Positions 1 through 7,027 of a stretch of 21,404 nt of DNA are shown in pieces. This stretch comes from an uncultured Prevotellaceae bacterium (lineage in GTDB: Bacteria; Bacteroidota; Bacteroidia; Bacteroidales; Bacteroidaceae): NCBI GenBank assembly GCA_937910905.1, contig CALEPV010000026.1:1-21404 (forward strand). The letters are read 5' to 3'. Numbering within the stretch: the stretch's first letter is position 1; each line of letters opens with the position of its first letter. Both the position numbers and the translations under genes were made by a program. The notes under the pieces are model-generated. The model was given only the letters and a program-made list of their open reading frames with translations. It was not told where the DNA came from and made no database searches.

Positions 1-1357
1 TGCCCAGGGCGAGGATTCCGTTGCATCTGCCGTAAGCCTGTTGCGGGAAGGTGGTGCGTGCCAGGATGTCCTCGACGGCCCACCTCACCGACGGGCCGAC
101 TCTCGCTCCCCAGTCGATCAGCGTGGCGGCATTGACCTCCTTGGTGCGCTCGTATGCCTTGTGAGCCTCTGGCATGTGGCATGGGTCGGTAGAGTAGCCG
201 TATGGCACGAGGCTGCGGCGATGGGTGCAAACCAGCTCGTCAGCGACATACACCTCGACGTACTCCACGTCCCATAGGACCTTCACCTTCTGGCCGACAT
301 ACTTGTAGGGGACGCTGTACATGTGACGCTCAGAGCCTACGCAGACATGGTAGGTGCTCGACAGCTTCACTTCCTTGCGCAGCCGGAAACGGTACATACT
401 GTCAGGAAGCGGCAGCATCTCCGGCTTCTCGTACTTCTCGAAGATCTCACGGCGTGTGCTGCCCTTGTACGGCAGGGCGCAGTACTCCTCCAGAAGCTCC
501 CAGATGCGCTGGTTGAGGGCGTCGAGACTGTAGAACTCATCACCCTCAATGCGGGCATAGACATATTGGTAGAGCTGGTTTACGGCACCTTCCACCGGGC
601 CTTTGTCGCGAGGCTTGCGCACACGGCAGGCAAAAGGCTCGATGCCGTAATAGAGAGCCCACTCCACATTGGCGGCAGCGTATGTCAGGCTGTAGCGGTC
701 GGACTTCGTCACCCACTGCTTCATGTTGTCGCTCTTGCCCACCTTGGGTACGGCGCCCATAAACTCAAGCCCCTTGTTCAGGCCGTGGAAGAACCACTCC
801 GTAGTGGCATTGGGCAGGGCCATCATGAATGGCAGGTTGCTGTAGGGCATAACGCACACAAGCACCACAAGCTTCTGCTTCTCCCTGGTGCGGTAGTCCG
901 TCAGCCAGAGCGGGTCGCCTGCGAAGTCAATCTGCCACTCCTTGCCAGGCTCGTGCTGGTTGTGGTACGAGTAGTCGTTCCTCTCACGGTACTCACCCAC
1001 ATGTTTCTTGAACTGAGTGTAGCCATAGCCCTTCGGGCATTCCTTCGAGTAGTAGTCGTCATAGACGTACTTCAGGTGGGAATGACGGCGGCTGAGACGC
1101 TTCAGTATCTCAGGCATCATCCTGTCAAGCTCCGCCTTGCGGTCATCCTCCTTGGGAGGAGTCTGCTCACCAGGCATGAAGATTGTTTTGAACTCGTCAT
1201 CAGGAAGCTTGAGCAGCTCCCCGATGGCCTTACCACTCTCATCGGACAGTTTCTTCACTGCCGACACCAGACGTTTGCTGCACCTGACCTCTGCACAGAT
1301 CTTGTTCTGCGACAGGCCATCGCCAAGCAACTGGAGAATTTGTCTGATTCTTTGCAT
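1..1357 (-). CDS. istA: IS21-family transposase IstA (5' part, runs off window)
   Basis: This is a DDE recombinase that cuts and joins the ends of the IS21 element. The minus-strand frame is open from an ATG at 1357 to the window edge, giving 452 codons without a stop; an in-frame TAG lies a few codons upstream of the ATG. Residues 1-40 look like a helix-turn-helix (RIRQILQLLGDGLSQNKIC). The catalytic core shows the expected triad: Asp144 in WQIDFAGD, Asp210 in GKSDNMKQW and Glu256 in KGPVEGAVNQ. The C-terminal part (SVPYKYVGQKVKV) matches the beta-rich domain that follows the core in this family. No frameshift or internal stop was seen, so the copy may be intact. No clear Shine-Dalgarno sequence precedes the start, as is usual in Bacteroidetes. 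The extra plus-strand frames here are antisense shadows. Confidence 0.9.
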   Translation of the reverse strand, partial: MQRIRQILQLLGDGLSQNKICAEVRCSKRLVSAVKKLSDESGKAIGELLKLPDDEFKTIFMPGEQTPPKEDDRKAELDRMMPEILKRLSRRHSHLKYVYDDYYSKECPKGYGYTQFKKHVGEYRERNDYSYHNQHEPGKEWQIDFAGDPLWLTDYRTREKQKLVVLVCVMPYSNLPFMMALPNATTEWFFHGLNKGLEFMGAVPKVGKSDNMKQWVTKSDRYSLTYAAANVEWALYYGIEPFACRVRKPRDKGPVEGAVNQLYQYVYARIEGDEFYSLDALNQRIWELLEEYCALPYKGSTRREIFEKYEKPEMLPLPDSMYRFRLRKEVKLSSTYHVCVGSERHMYSVPYKYVGQKVKVLWDVEYVEVYVADELVCTHRRSLVPYGYSTDPCHMPEAHKAYERTKEVNAATLIDWGARVGPSVRWAVEDILARTTFPQQAYGRCNGILALG

Positions 1358-1448
1358 AGATTGAATCGTTTTGGTTAATAATGTGAACTATTCTCAGGCA
1401 TTGCTGCCATGACCACAATATAACCAGTTGTCAAGTCAGTACTATATC

Positions 1449-1652
1449 GGTACCAAGAAAGTGATACAAGTGCGGTACCAATGGAGTGACATGAGCGGTA
1501 CCACGAGAGTGATATGAACGGGGAAGATTATTAACGAAAGGGAAAAAGAAAATGCCTGGTACAAGCGGTACCATAGGTGCGCTACGAAAAATATATCCAC
1601 GCTTAGCAGCGGTACCGTGACAGCGCTACAGACGGTACCCGATGAGCGATAT
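1449..1652. repeat. GGTACC-centred repeat array at the IS21 end
   Basis: GGTACC occurs at 1449, 1474, 1497, 1567, 1611 and 1634. Read on the minus strand, each copy sits in a longer degenerate unit resembling TATCrCTnnnnnGGTACCGCT; examples are TATCACTCTCGTGGTACCGC and TAGCGCTGTCACGGTACCGC. Starts are spaced 25, 23, 70, 44 and 23 bp apart. IS21-family elements are known to carry several copies of such repeats at each end as transposase-binding sites, which is the likely role here. Confidence 0.75.
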
Positions 1653-1767
1653 TATCAGCATGTTGGTATCTTTACGCATCATCGTCGCATTTGCCACAAA
1701 ATGTGCACATCTTCATGTGCAGAGCCATATCAGCAAAACGATGGAATATACCTTTTCTGTTCATTCC

Positions 1768-1799
1768 TTTTGTAAGCTGGCAGGAATGCCCTTACTTTG
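1768..1799 (+). promoter_or_regulatory. Bacteroidetes-type promoter upstream of the aldolase remnant
   Basis: TTTTG at 1768-1772 is followed, after 19 nt, by TTACTTTG at 1792-1799. This is one mismatch from the TAnnTTTG -7 box, at the spacing expected for the Bacteroidetes primary sigma factor. Transcription would start near 1805 and run through an A-rich leader to the ATG at 1865. It may be the original promoter of the threonine aldolase gene. This rests on sequence pattern only. Confidence 0.4.
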
Positions 1800-1864
1800 C
1801 AGCAAACTTTTCGAACAAACGAAACCAAAAGAGATTATAACATCGAAAAAGACGAAAAAAGCAA

Positions 1865-2059
1865 ATGCCCAATGAGCAGATGCAGGTATTGGCGAAGCAT
1901 GTGAGCTTCGAGACATGGGAGCCTATAGATGACTCGCACACGCTGTGCCGCTTCGTGACGAGCTGGGCCACCACTGCCAGCGACTTGGAAGCGCTGCGAG
2001 AGGGAGTGAGGGAGATGAGAATAAAGAGTGAAGAATGGGGAGTGAAGAATGGGGAGTGA
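1865..2059 (+). pseudogene. ltaE: C-terminal remnant of L-threonine aldolase
   Basis: The 64-codon frame PNEQMQVLAKHV...IDDSHTLCRFVTSWATTASDLEALREGV matches the last ~55 residues of low-specificity L-threonine aldolase, a PLP enzyme that cleaves threonine to glycine and acetaldehyde. The RF-[VA]-TSWAT block is characteristic. Everything N-terminal, including the PLP lysine, is missing. Upstream lies A-rich leader-like DNA with a promoter-like sequence rather than aldolase coding sequence, so the lesion looks like an internal deletion that joined the start region to the C-terminal codons. The frame then runs through the AGTGAA repeat to a chance stop at 2057-2059. The nearby IS21 copy may have been involved, but its boundary is ~200 bp away, so that is only a guess. 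It is very unlikely to make an active enzyme. Confidence 0.65.
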
Positions 2060-2089
2060 AAAGTGAAAAGTGAAAAGTGAAAAGTGAAG
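2027..2089. repeat. AGTGAA-type short tandem repeat
   Basis: Two perfect copies of the 14-bp unit AGTGAAGAATGGGG (2027-2054) are followed by four copies of the 7-bp unit AGTGAAA and one AGTGAAG (2055-2089). The array replaces the expected 3' end of the aldolase frame and lies just before the terminator hairpin. From memory, similar AGTGAA arrays are widespread between genes in Prevotella and related Bacteroidales. The function is unknown. Confidence 0.85.
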
Positions 2090-2096
2090 ATGAAAA

Positions 2097-2131
2097 TAGT
2101 GCCTCAGAATGGTTCGCATTCTGAGGCACTA
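2097..2131 (-). terminator. Strong hairpin terminator of the glycogen operon
   Basis: A perfect 15-bp stem (TAGTGCCTCAGAATG and its complement) with a 5-nt loop lies 22 bp past the stop of the GH57-like gene. On the minus strand it is followed by TTTTC, giving an intrinsic terminator for the leftward operon. The stem could also stop rightward transcription from the aldolase remnant, although there it is followed by AAGTT rather than a T tract. Confidence 0.8.
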
Positions 2132-2153
2132 AAGTTATATCCAGGATGGAGAT

Positions 2154-3578
2154 TTACTTGGCTGCTTCTGCCTTCTTGGCGGCAGGCTTCTTGGCAGCAG
2201 CTGGCTTCTTCTCAGCCGGTTTCTTCTCGGCAGCCTTCTTGGCAGCTGGCTTCTTGGCTGCTGGCTTTGCCTCTGCATTGCCCTCAAACTTCTTAAGACG
2301 TGTTTGCAGACGAGTGATTTCCTTGTCCTTCACTTCGATTTCCTCACCCTGGTTGCGGATGGTAGTGAGCAGGGCATTGAGCTCCTCGTTCTCAATCTCC
2401 GATGGGTAGAGGGCATTCACGCGGTTTATAAAGTCGCCGAGGATGTTCATGTAGTTGGTGAAGGCATCGTATGGGCTGTCGTAGATGCTGCGATACATAC
2501 CTACGCTCATGGGCTTGGTAGTCATGAAGCGGAAGTTGTTGCTGGCCTGTATGCGATCCCAGTCCTGAGTGATGCGGCGATCCTTGCAGATGAGCACGCG
2601 GTCTGCCACGCTGTAGAGCTTGTTGAAAGCCTCACGCTGCATGACGTTGCCCAGCCAGCAGCTGGTGTCGCGCTCCTCGTCGTTCCACGACATTGGGAAC
2701 GGAACATCAAGCTGTGCCACGCTCTTGGTGCGGGCAATAATCTCGCTCGGTGTGGCGAATACAATGCCACGTTGCTTGGCCACAGCCGGCAGAGCCTTGA
2801 TGAACTCCAGAATGTTGCTGGACAGCGGCTGGTAGACACCCAGAGCGCAGAGCTCCATGAAGATGTTCACTATCTGCTCGTCCTCAGGCAGCTGTGCAAT
2901 CCAGTCGATATATGTATCGGCAAAGAGAGGATACTCATTCCACGACGAGTTGTTGAAGCGGAGCGAGATGTCGTCGCTGAGCTTATAGTCACGCAGCAGC
3001 AGCTTGAGGTTGGGGTTCTGGTTGCAATGGTAGAGGAAGTGAGGGCTCTTCCAACCGAGGATATGCTTGGCACCCTCAGCAATCATGCCCTTGTAGCCCA
3101 TGCTGGCCACAAGGCCACCGATGTCGTCGCTGTAGATGAGCGAGCTGTTGCGCAGCACAGTAGGCTTCTTACCGAAGAGTTCCTTCATCTTCTTGGCCTG
3201 ACGGCTAACCTCATCACGGAACACATCTTCGTTGGCCAGCGAGCTGAGGCCGTGGCTGTAAGGCTCTGCGAGGAACTCCACGCAGCCTGTTTCGTTCAGC
3301 TCCTGCAGCAGCTCCAGCACTTCAGGTGAGTAGTTCTCAATCAGCTCCAGTGCTGAGCCGGAGATTGAGAATGCGACCTTGAAGTCCTTGCCATAGAGCT
3401 TGGCCATCTCTATGAATGTGCGCAGGGCTGGGATGTATGAACGCTCGGCTGTCTCGGTGATAGCATGCTCGTTCTCATAGTCGTCGAAATAGTAGTGATC
3501 CTTACCTATCTCGAAGAAGCGGTAACGCTTCAAGTGTATGTTTTGATGAATCTCAAAATATAAGCAAATGGTTTTCAT
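2154..3578 (-). CDS. GH57 alpha-amylase-like protein, catalytic residues replaced, Lys/Ala-rich tail
   Basis: This 474-residue protein is the last gene of the glycogen operon. Residues 1-390 are a GH57 fold: FEIHQN near residue 10 matches conserved region 1 (HQP/HQN), and LAEPYSHGLSSL at 103-114 and RNSSLIYSD at 143-151 match later regions. In active GH57 amylases the third region reads RNTELIY with a Glu nucleophile; here that position is Ser146. The FMDYETFGEHQ region with the acid Asp reads FMELCALGVYQ, giving Glu242. The protein may therefore be a non-catalytic carbohydrate-binding or regulatory homologue. Residues ~395-430 look like a coiled coil, and ~435-474 are Lys/Ala/Pro repeats resembling a histone H1 tail. 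The ATG at 3578 was chosen because upstream in-frame sequence crosses the intergenic hairpin and overlaps the previous gene. No signal peptide is present, so it should be cytoplasmic. Confidence 0.85.
   Translation of the reverse strand: MKTICLYFEIHQNIHLKRYRFFEIGKDHYYFDDYENEHAITETAERSYIPALRTFIEMAKLYGKDFKVAFSISGSALELIENYSPEVLELLQELNETGCVEFLAEPYSHGLSSLANEDVFRDEVSRQAKKMKELFGKKPTVLRNSSLIYSDDIGGLVASMGYKGMIAEGAKHILGWKSPHFLYHCNQNPNLKLLLRDYKLSDDISLRFNNSSWNEYPLFADTYIDWIAQLPEDEQIVNIFMELCALGVYQPLSSNILEFIKALPAVAKQRGIVFATPSEIIARTKSVAQLDVPFPMSWNDEERDTSCWLGNVMQREAFNKLYSVADRVLICKDRRITQDWDRIQASNNFRFMTTKPMSVGMYRSIYDSPYDAFTNYMNILGDFINRVNALYPSEIENEELNALLTTIRNQGEEIEVKDKEITRLQTRLKKFEGNAEAKPAAKKPAAKKAAEKKPAEKKPAAAKKPAAKKAEAAK
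2157..2276 (-). repeat. Degenerate coding repeat for the KPAAKK tail
   Basis: The last ~40 codons of the GH57-like gene are a degenerate repeat built from Ala-Lys-Lys-Pro-Ala type units (AAKKPAAKKA, EKKPAEKKPA, AAKKPAAKKA). On the plus strand it appears as recurring GGCAGC / CTTCTTGGC blocks. Such arrays can change length by slippage. Confidence 0.8.
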
Positions 3579-3629
3579 AAGTATTTTAGATGTATTTGAG
3601 AGGATGTCTATGTGTTCATTATTTCCACT

Positions 3630-3648
3630 CCCTCCCTGTGAAGGAGGG
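3630..3648. repeat. GC-rich hairpin in the operon gap
   Basis: CCCTCC and GGAGGG form a 6-bp stem around a 7-nt loop in the 83-bp gap between the glycosyltransferase and GH57-like genes. It resembles the short GC-rich dyads often scattered between Bacteroidales genes. It could damp read-through or affect mRNA stability. There is no T tract, so full termination is unlikely. Confidence 0.45.
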
Positions 3649-3661
3649 TGAGAGGTCGGTT

Positions 3662-4939
3662 TTAGTACCGCGCCAGCACCTGGTCGTATAGTTTGCGGAT
3701 TCGTTCTCCTACCTTCTCCCAAGTGATGCCGTCGACCTCCTTCTTGCCTTCAACCTGCAGATACTCGTGAAGTGCGGGGTTGGTGCAGAGGCTGTACATG
3801 GCATCGGCCATAGCGTCGATGTCCCAGTAGTCGGTCTTGATGCACTTGTCGAGAATCTCAGCACAGCCGCTCTGCTTGGAGATGATGCTTGGCACACCGC
3901 TCTGCATGGCCTCCAACGGCGAGATGCCGAAAGGCTCGGATACAGACGGCATGACATATACATCACTGTCGCGGAATATCTCGAACACCTGCTTGCCCTT
4001 CATAAAGCCTGGGAAGTGGCAGCGGTCGGCAATGCCATAGGCTGCTGCCATATCGATCATCGCATTCATCATGTCACCAGAGCCAGCGAAGCAGAAGCGT
4101 ACGTTGTTCGTACGGTCGAGCACACGCTTGGCAGCCTCGATGAAGTACTCAGGCCCCTTCTGCATGGTGATACGGCCCAGGAAGGTGATGACCTTCTCCT
4201 TGCGATCCTTGTAGGGCAGACGCTGATCCACGATGGCTTGAAGCTCAGGAGCGAGTGGATATACAGCATTGTGCATAGCGAAGCACTTGGCTGGATCCTG
4301 ACCGTAGTGGTTTATGACGGTCTGACGAGTCAGCTCCGACACACACATGATGCAGTCGGCATTGTCCATACCGTTGCGCTCGATGCCATAGACAGTCGGG
4401 TTGACGTTGCCGCGAGAGCGGTCGAAGTCGGTGGCATGTACATGTATCACCAGCGGACGTCCGCTGACCTGCTTGGCATGGATGCCGGCAGGATAGGTAA
4501 GCCAGTCGTGGGCATGTATGATGTCGAACTGCTCTGTTCGAGCCACCACGCCGGCGATGATGCTGTAGTTATTGATTTCCTCGGTGAGGTTGCCAGGATA
4601 GCCGCCTGCGAACTCCATAGCGCCGAGGTCGTTGACATGCATGTAGTTGAAGTCGGCATAGATATGGTCGCGATAGCGATAGTAGTCATCGGGCGACATG
4701 ATGTTGCCCACACGCTGCTGCACATAGTCGTAGCTGACATCGCGCCATGCAATAGGCACCGCGTTCATAGCGATAATCTTGCAGGCAGAACGGTCTTCGT
4801 CACCAAATGGCTTTGGCAGGCAGAGCATTGTTTCCATATCGCCAAGGGCATGAAGTCCCTGTGATATACCATAGTTGGCAGTAGCGAGTCCACCGAATAC
4901 GTGAGGAGGATACTCCCATCCAAACATTAATACTTTCAT
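3662..4939 (-). CDS. GT4-type glycosyltransferase, probable glycogen synthase of the operon
   Basis: This 425-residue retaining GT-B glycosyltransferase probably extends alpha-1,4-glucan from a nucleotide-activated glucose in the cytoplasm. The N-terminal Rossmann domain begins MKVLMFGWEYPPHVFGGLA, with the GGL loop at 16-18, and continues to IIHAHDW at 140-146. The C-terminal nucleotide-sugar domain has LGRITMQKGPEYF (Arg256 and Lys261 as phosphate contacts) and the EX7E motif EPFGISPLE (Glu335, Glu343). Length and motifs fit a complete enzyme. It is the middle gene of the operon: 17 bp separate it from the debranching enzyme upstream, and AGGAGG lies about 8 nt before the ATG, an unusually good Shine-Dalgarno sequence for this phylum. 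The exact donor (ADP- or UDP-glucose) cannot be read from sequence. The role in glycogen synthesis rests on family and neighbours. Confidence 0.85.
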   Translation of the reverse strand: MKVLMFGWEYPPHVFGGLATANYGISQGLHALGDMETMLCLPKPFGDEDRSACKIIAMNAVPIAWRDVSYDYVQQRVGNIMSPDDYYRYRDHIYADFNYMHVNDLGAMEFAGGYPGNLTEEINNYSIIAGVVARTEQFDIIHAHDWLTYPAGIHAKQVSGRPLVIHVHATDFDRSRGNVNPTVYGIERNGMDNADCIMCVSELTRQTVINHYGQDPAKCFAMHNAVYPLAPELQAIVDQRLPYKDRKEKVITFLGRITMQKGPEYFIEAAKRVLDRTNNVRFCFAGSGDMMNAMIDMAAAYGIADRCHFPGFMKGKQVFEIFRDSDVYVMPSVSEPFGISPLEAMQSGVPSIISKQSGCAEILDKCIKTDYWDIDAMADAMYSLCTNPALHEYLQVEGKKEVDGITWEKVGERIRKLYDQVLARY

Positions 4940-4944
4940 ATAGC

Positions 4945-4955
4945 GTTCCTCCTAT
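4945..4955 (-). promoter_or_regulatory. Strong Shine-Dalgarno site for the glycosyltransferase
   Basis: The minus strand reads ATAGGAGGAACG just before the ATG at 4939. A near-perfect AGGAGG is uncommon in Bacteroidetes, where most starts here have only A-rich leaders. It lies in the 17-bp gap after the debranching enzyme and supports both the chosen start and independent ribosome loading on this gene. Confidence 0.6.
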
Positions 4956-4956
4956 T

Positions 4957-6900
4957 TTAGTCCATTATATATTTGTCAAGCAACTTAACCACACGCATGA
5001 TTTCAGCCACATTCATAGCGAACGACATGGCACCACGTCCGTGGAATGGCGGATTGCCGTCGAACAGCTCTGGTATGGTGCCGATGCAGTGGTAGAACAG
5101 TTCCTCCTCGTAGCCCACAAGCTGACGCTCCACGAAGCTGACACGCGAGCGACCATAGACCTTCAGGCAAGCCTCCATGTAGAAGCCTGCCAGCCAAGGC
5201 CACGCTGTGCCTTGATGGTAAGCGTAGTCGCGCTGCGTCTGAGGTCCGACATACATTGGGTTGTAGCCACCGCTCTTCGGTGAGAGAGAGCGCAGACCCT
5301 TCGGTGTGAGCAGCTCCTTGGTGCACATATCGAGCACACCCTTCTTCTGCTTGGCATCAAGCGGTGAAAAGTCGAAGGCACATGCGAAAATCATGTTGGG
5401 GCGTACGCTCCAATCCATCATAGTACCGTCCACGTAGTCGAGCAGATAGCCATGCTCGTTGAGGAAGGTGCTCACGAAGCTCTCCTTAGTCTTCGCTGCC
5501 AGACGCTCCAGCGGCTCAGCCTCGGCCTCGTCGTTCATAGTGTGGCACACCTGAGCGCTGAACATCAGGGCATTGTACCACAGGGCGTTGAACTCAACGA
5601 TATAGCCAGAACGCGGCACAATAGGATGGTTGCCTGCTGTGGAGTTCATCCATGTGATAGCCTTGTCGCGACCGTTGCTGTACACAAGACCATTATCGTG
5701 AACATAGAAGTTAGGATGCTTGCCTGCAATGAGGTACTCCATGATGTCGCGCAGCAACGAACCGTACTTGGCAATGCAGTCCTTCATGTTGACCAGCTTG
5801 CCGTACTGCTGTATGCACCACACTGCCCAAAGCAGTATGTCGGGGTGCTCCATCTCGTAAATTCTCACCGACAGAGGACGTCCCTCAATGAAGTCACGGA
5901 TGCCCTTCTCGGCAGTCCGCATCACCTTCTCATAGTGGTCGACCTCGCCGTTGGTCAGCGTCAGGCCCGGCAGCGAGATGAACATATCGCGAGCACGGCA
6001 CTTGAACCAAGGATAGCCTGCCAGTATGTAGGTCTCTCCGTCGCGATAGTTGAGGAACTGGTGTGCACTGTTGACCAGGCAATGATAAAAGTTGTCGCGA
6101 GGTGTGCGGATATTGACCTCGAAGTCGGTCAGAAGCTTCAGTTCCGTAGGCTTAATCTCAGTCAGACCCGCGCTGAAGATTACGCTCTCGCCCTTCTTGA
6201 TGTCAAACTCGAAGTAGCCGGGTACGTACAGGTCTTCGTTGCTTGCATAGCCGCGCTCCTGCTCCTTGGGGTACTCCACTCCACGATACCAGTCGGGACG
6301 GAACACCCACTCGGCTTTCTTGCTCAACTGCATGTACAGCTCTGGGTAGCCAGGATACATGCACGTCTTGATACCGTTCTTCACCGGCTGATAGTCGCGC
6401 GAAGCACGTGGGTTCTCATGTGTGAATTCACGCACGCTGCGGAACGCTAGCCAAGGCTGCAGACGCAGAGTTGTCTTGCTGTGGGCATCAAGCAGAGTGT
6501 AGCGGATTATCACGCGATCCTCAAAGTGCTGGAACACCTGCTCGCGCTTCAGTATCACGCCGCCCACACGGTAGAGTGTCGTAGGCACCTGCTGACAGTC
6601 GTAGTCGCGGATGTACTTGTGACCACGAGGGCTGAAGTTGTCGCCTGAATACTTGTGTAGCCCAAGGTTGAACTCTGCCCCGTGCTGCACGACCGTTGCA
6701 TCCAGAGAGCTCAGAAGCACGTGGTTCTCATCGTCCAGTTCCGGCACGGGCACCACCAGCAGGCCATGATACTTGCGGGTGTTGCAGTCCAGAATGGTTG
6801 AGCAGCTGTAGGCGCCCGACCTGTTGGAACGTAAGACCTCCTTCTTCAGAGCCTCCTCTAGGTTGGTCATCAGTGTCTTGTCAAACTGTAAGTAGCTCAT
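4957..6900 (-). CDS. Glycogen debranching enzyme (amylo-alpha-1,6-glucosidase, GH133)
   Basis: This 647-residue cytoplasmic enzyme probably hydrolyses alpha-1,6 branch points during glycogen breakdown. Residues ~1-230 match the archaeal/bacterial-type debranching N-domain (RSGAYSCSTILDCNTRKYHGLLV near 27-49). Residues ~280-640 match the (alpha/alpha)6-barrel GDE C-domain, with AGYPWFKCRARDMFISLPGL, the tract around PNMIFACAFDFSPL, and the late YHQGTAWPWLAGFY motif. The GYPWF block usually reads WGRD in this family, and here reads RARD, keeping the Arg-Asp pair. Length is typical of the family. It is the first gene of the operon and is divergent from a Crp/Fnr-type regulator across a 197-bp gap. 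The ATG at 6900 is the first in frame and directly precedes the conserved N-terminus. Confidence 0.93.
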   Translation of the reverse strand: MSYLQFDKTLMTNLEEALKKEVLRSNRSGAYSCSTILDCNTRKYHGLLVVPVPELDDENHVLLSSLDATVVQHGAEFNLGLHKYSGDNFSPRGHKYIRDYDCQQVPTTLYRVGGVILKREQVFQHFEDRVIIRYTLLDAHSKTTLRLQPWLAFRSVREFTHENPRASRDYQPVKNGIKTCMYPGYPELYMQLSKKAEWVFRPDWYRGVEYPKEQERGYASNEDLYVPGYFEFDIKKGESVIFSAGLTEIKPTELKLLTDFEVNIRTPRDNFYHCLVNSAHQFLNYRDGETYILAGYPWFKCRARDMFISLPGLTLTNGEVDHYEKVMRTAEKGIRDFIEGRPLSVRIYEMEHPDILLWAVWCIQQYGKLVNMKDCIAKYGSLLRDIMEYLIAGKHPNFYVHDNGLVYSNGRDKAITWMNSTAGNHPIVPRSGYIVEFNALWYNALMFSAQVCHTMNDEAEAEPLERLAAKTKESFVSTFLNEHGYLLDYVDGTMMDWSVRPNMIFACAFDFSPLDAKQKKGVLDMCTKELLTPKGLRSLSPKSGGYNPMYVGPQTQRDYAYHQGTAWPWLAGFYMEACLKVYGRSRVSFVERQLVGYEEELFYHCIGTIPELFDGNPPFHGRGAMSFAMNVAEIMRVVKLLDKYIMD

Positions 6901-6968
6901 AAGGTAAGGTTGTTTTTATTTATAAGGTTTTGTTCAGCTATTACAATATAAAATCCTCTATTGGTGTC

Positions 6969-7000
6969 CAAAATTAGCCAATGTTTGGCGAGTACCGAAA
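6969..7000 (-). promoter_or_regulatory. Possible promoter of the glycogen operon
   Basis: On the minus strand TAATTTTG (6976 to 6969) matches the TAnnTTTG -7 box exactly. The expected -33 element 19 nt upstream reads TTCG instead of TTTG, so the match is partial. Transcription would start near 6962 and leave a ~60-nt leader. A weak -33 box would suit a promoter that needs an activator. Confidence 0.35.
6977..6989. promoter_or_regulatory. Possible operator dyad next to the -7 box
   Basis: GCCAA-TGT-TTGGC is an inverted repeat directly abutting the proposed -7 box of the glycogen operon. A further TTTGGC lies at 7004-7009, 20 bp from the first TTTGGC. The position, between two divergent genes one of which encodes a Crp/Fnr-type regulator, suggests a binding site. 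The arms are only 5 bp, so chance is possible. Confidence 0.3.
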
Positions 7001-7027
7001 TAATTTGGCAATAATTTGACTTTGAGT

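Larger units (their letters stand above)
1..1655 (-). mobile_element. IS21-family insertion sequence, one end (partial)
   Basis: The window begins inside an IS21-type element read leftward. It carries the 5' part of the istA transposase gene and, outside the gene start, an end region with six GGTACC-centred repeats. IS21 elements normally carry istA followed by the helper ATPase gene istB, so istB and the other end should lie to the left of the window. The outer boundary cannot be fixed because the matching end is not visible. It probably lies between about 1630 (where the minus strand reads TGTAGCGCTGTCACGGTACC inward) and about 1660. No target duplication can be checked. Confidence 0.8.

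Noticed and set aside
323..1378. Long plus-strand open frame of 351 codons
   Set aside because: It is the antisense of istA; the minus strand carries the transposase motifs (DDE triad) in a frame open to the window edge.
1642..1875. Plus-strand frame of 77 codons between the IS end and the aldolase remnant
   Set aside because: It has no recognisable motifs, crosses the promoter-like sequence and ends in A-rich leader DNA; it is judged non-coding.
2304..3329. Plus-strand open frames antisense to the GH57 gene, with similar ones antisense to the GT4 and debranching genes (e.g. 3767-4864, 5452-6450)
   Set aside because: They are shadows of long GC-rich genes, with His/Val/Leu-rich translations and no recognisable domain.
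3579..3722. 48-codon N-terminal extension of the GH57-like gene
   Set aside because: It translates the intergenic hairpin and the end of the upstream gene; the family N-terminus (MKTICLYFEIHQN) begins at 3578.
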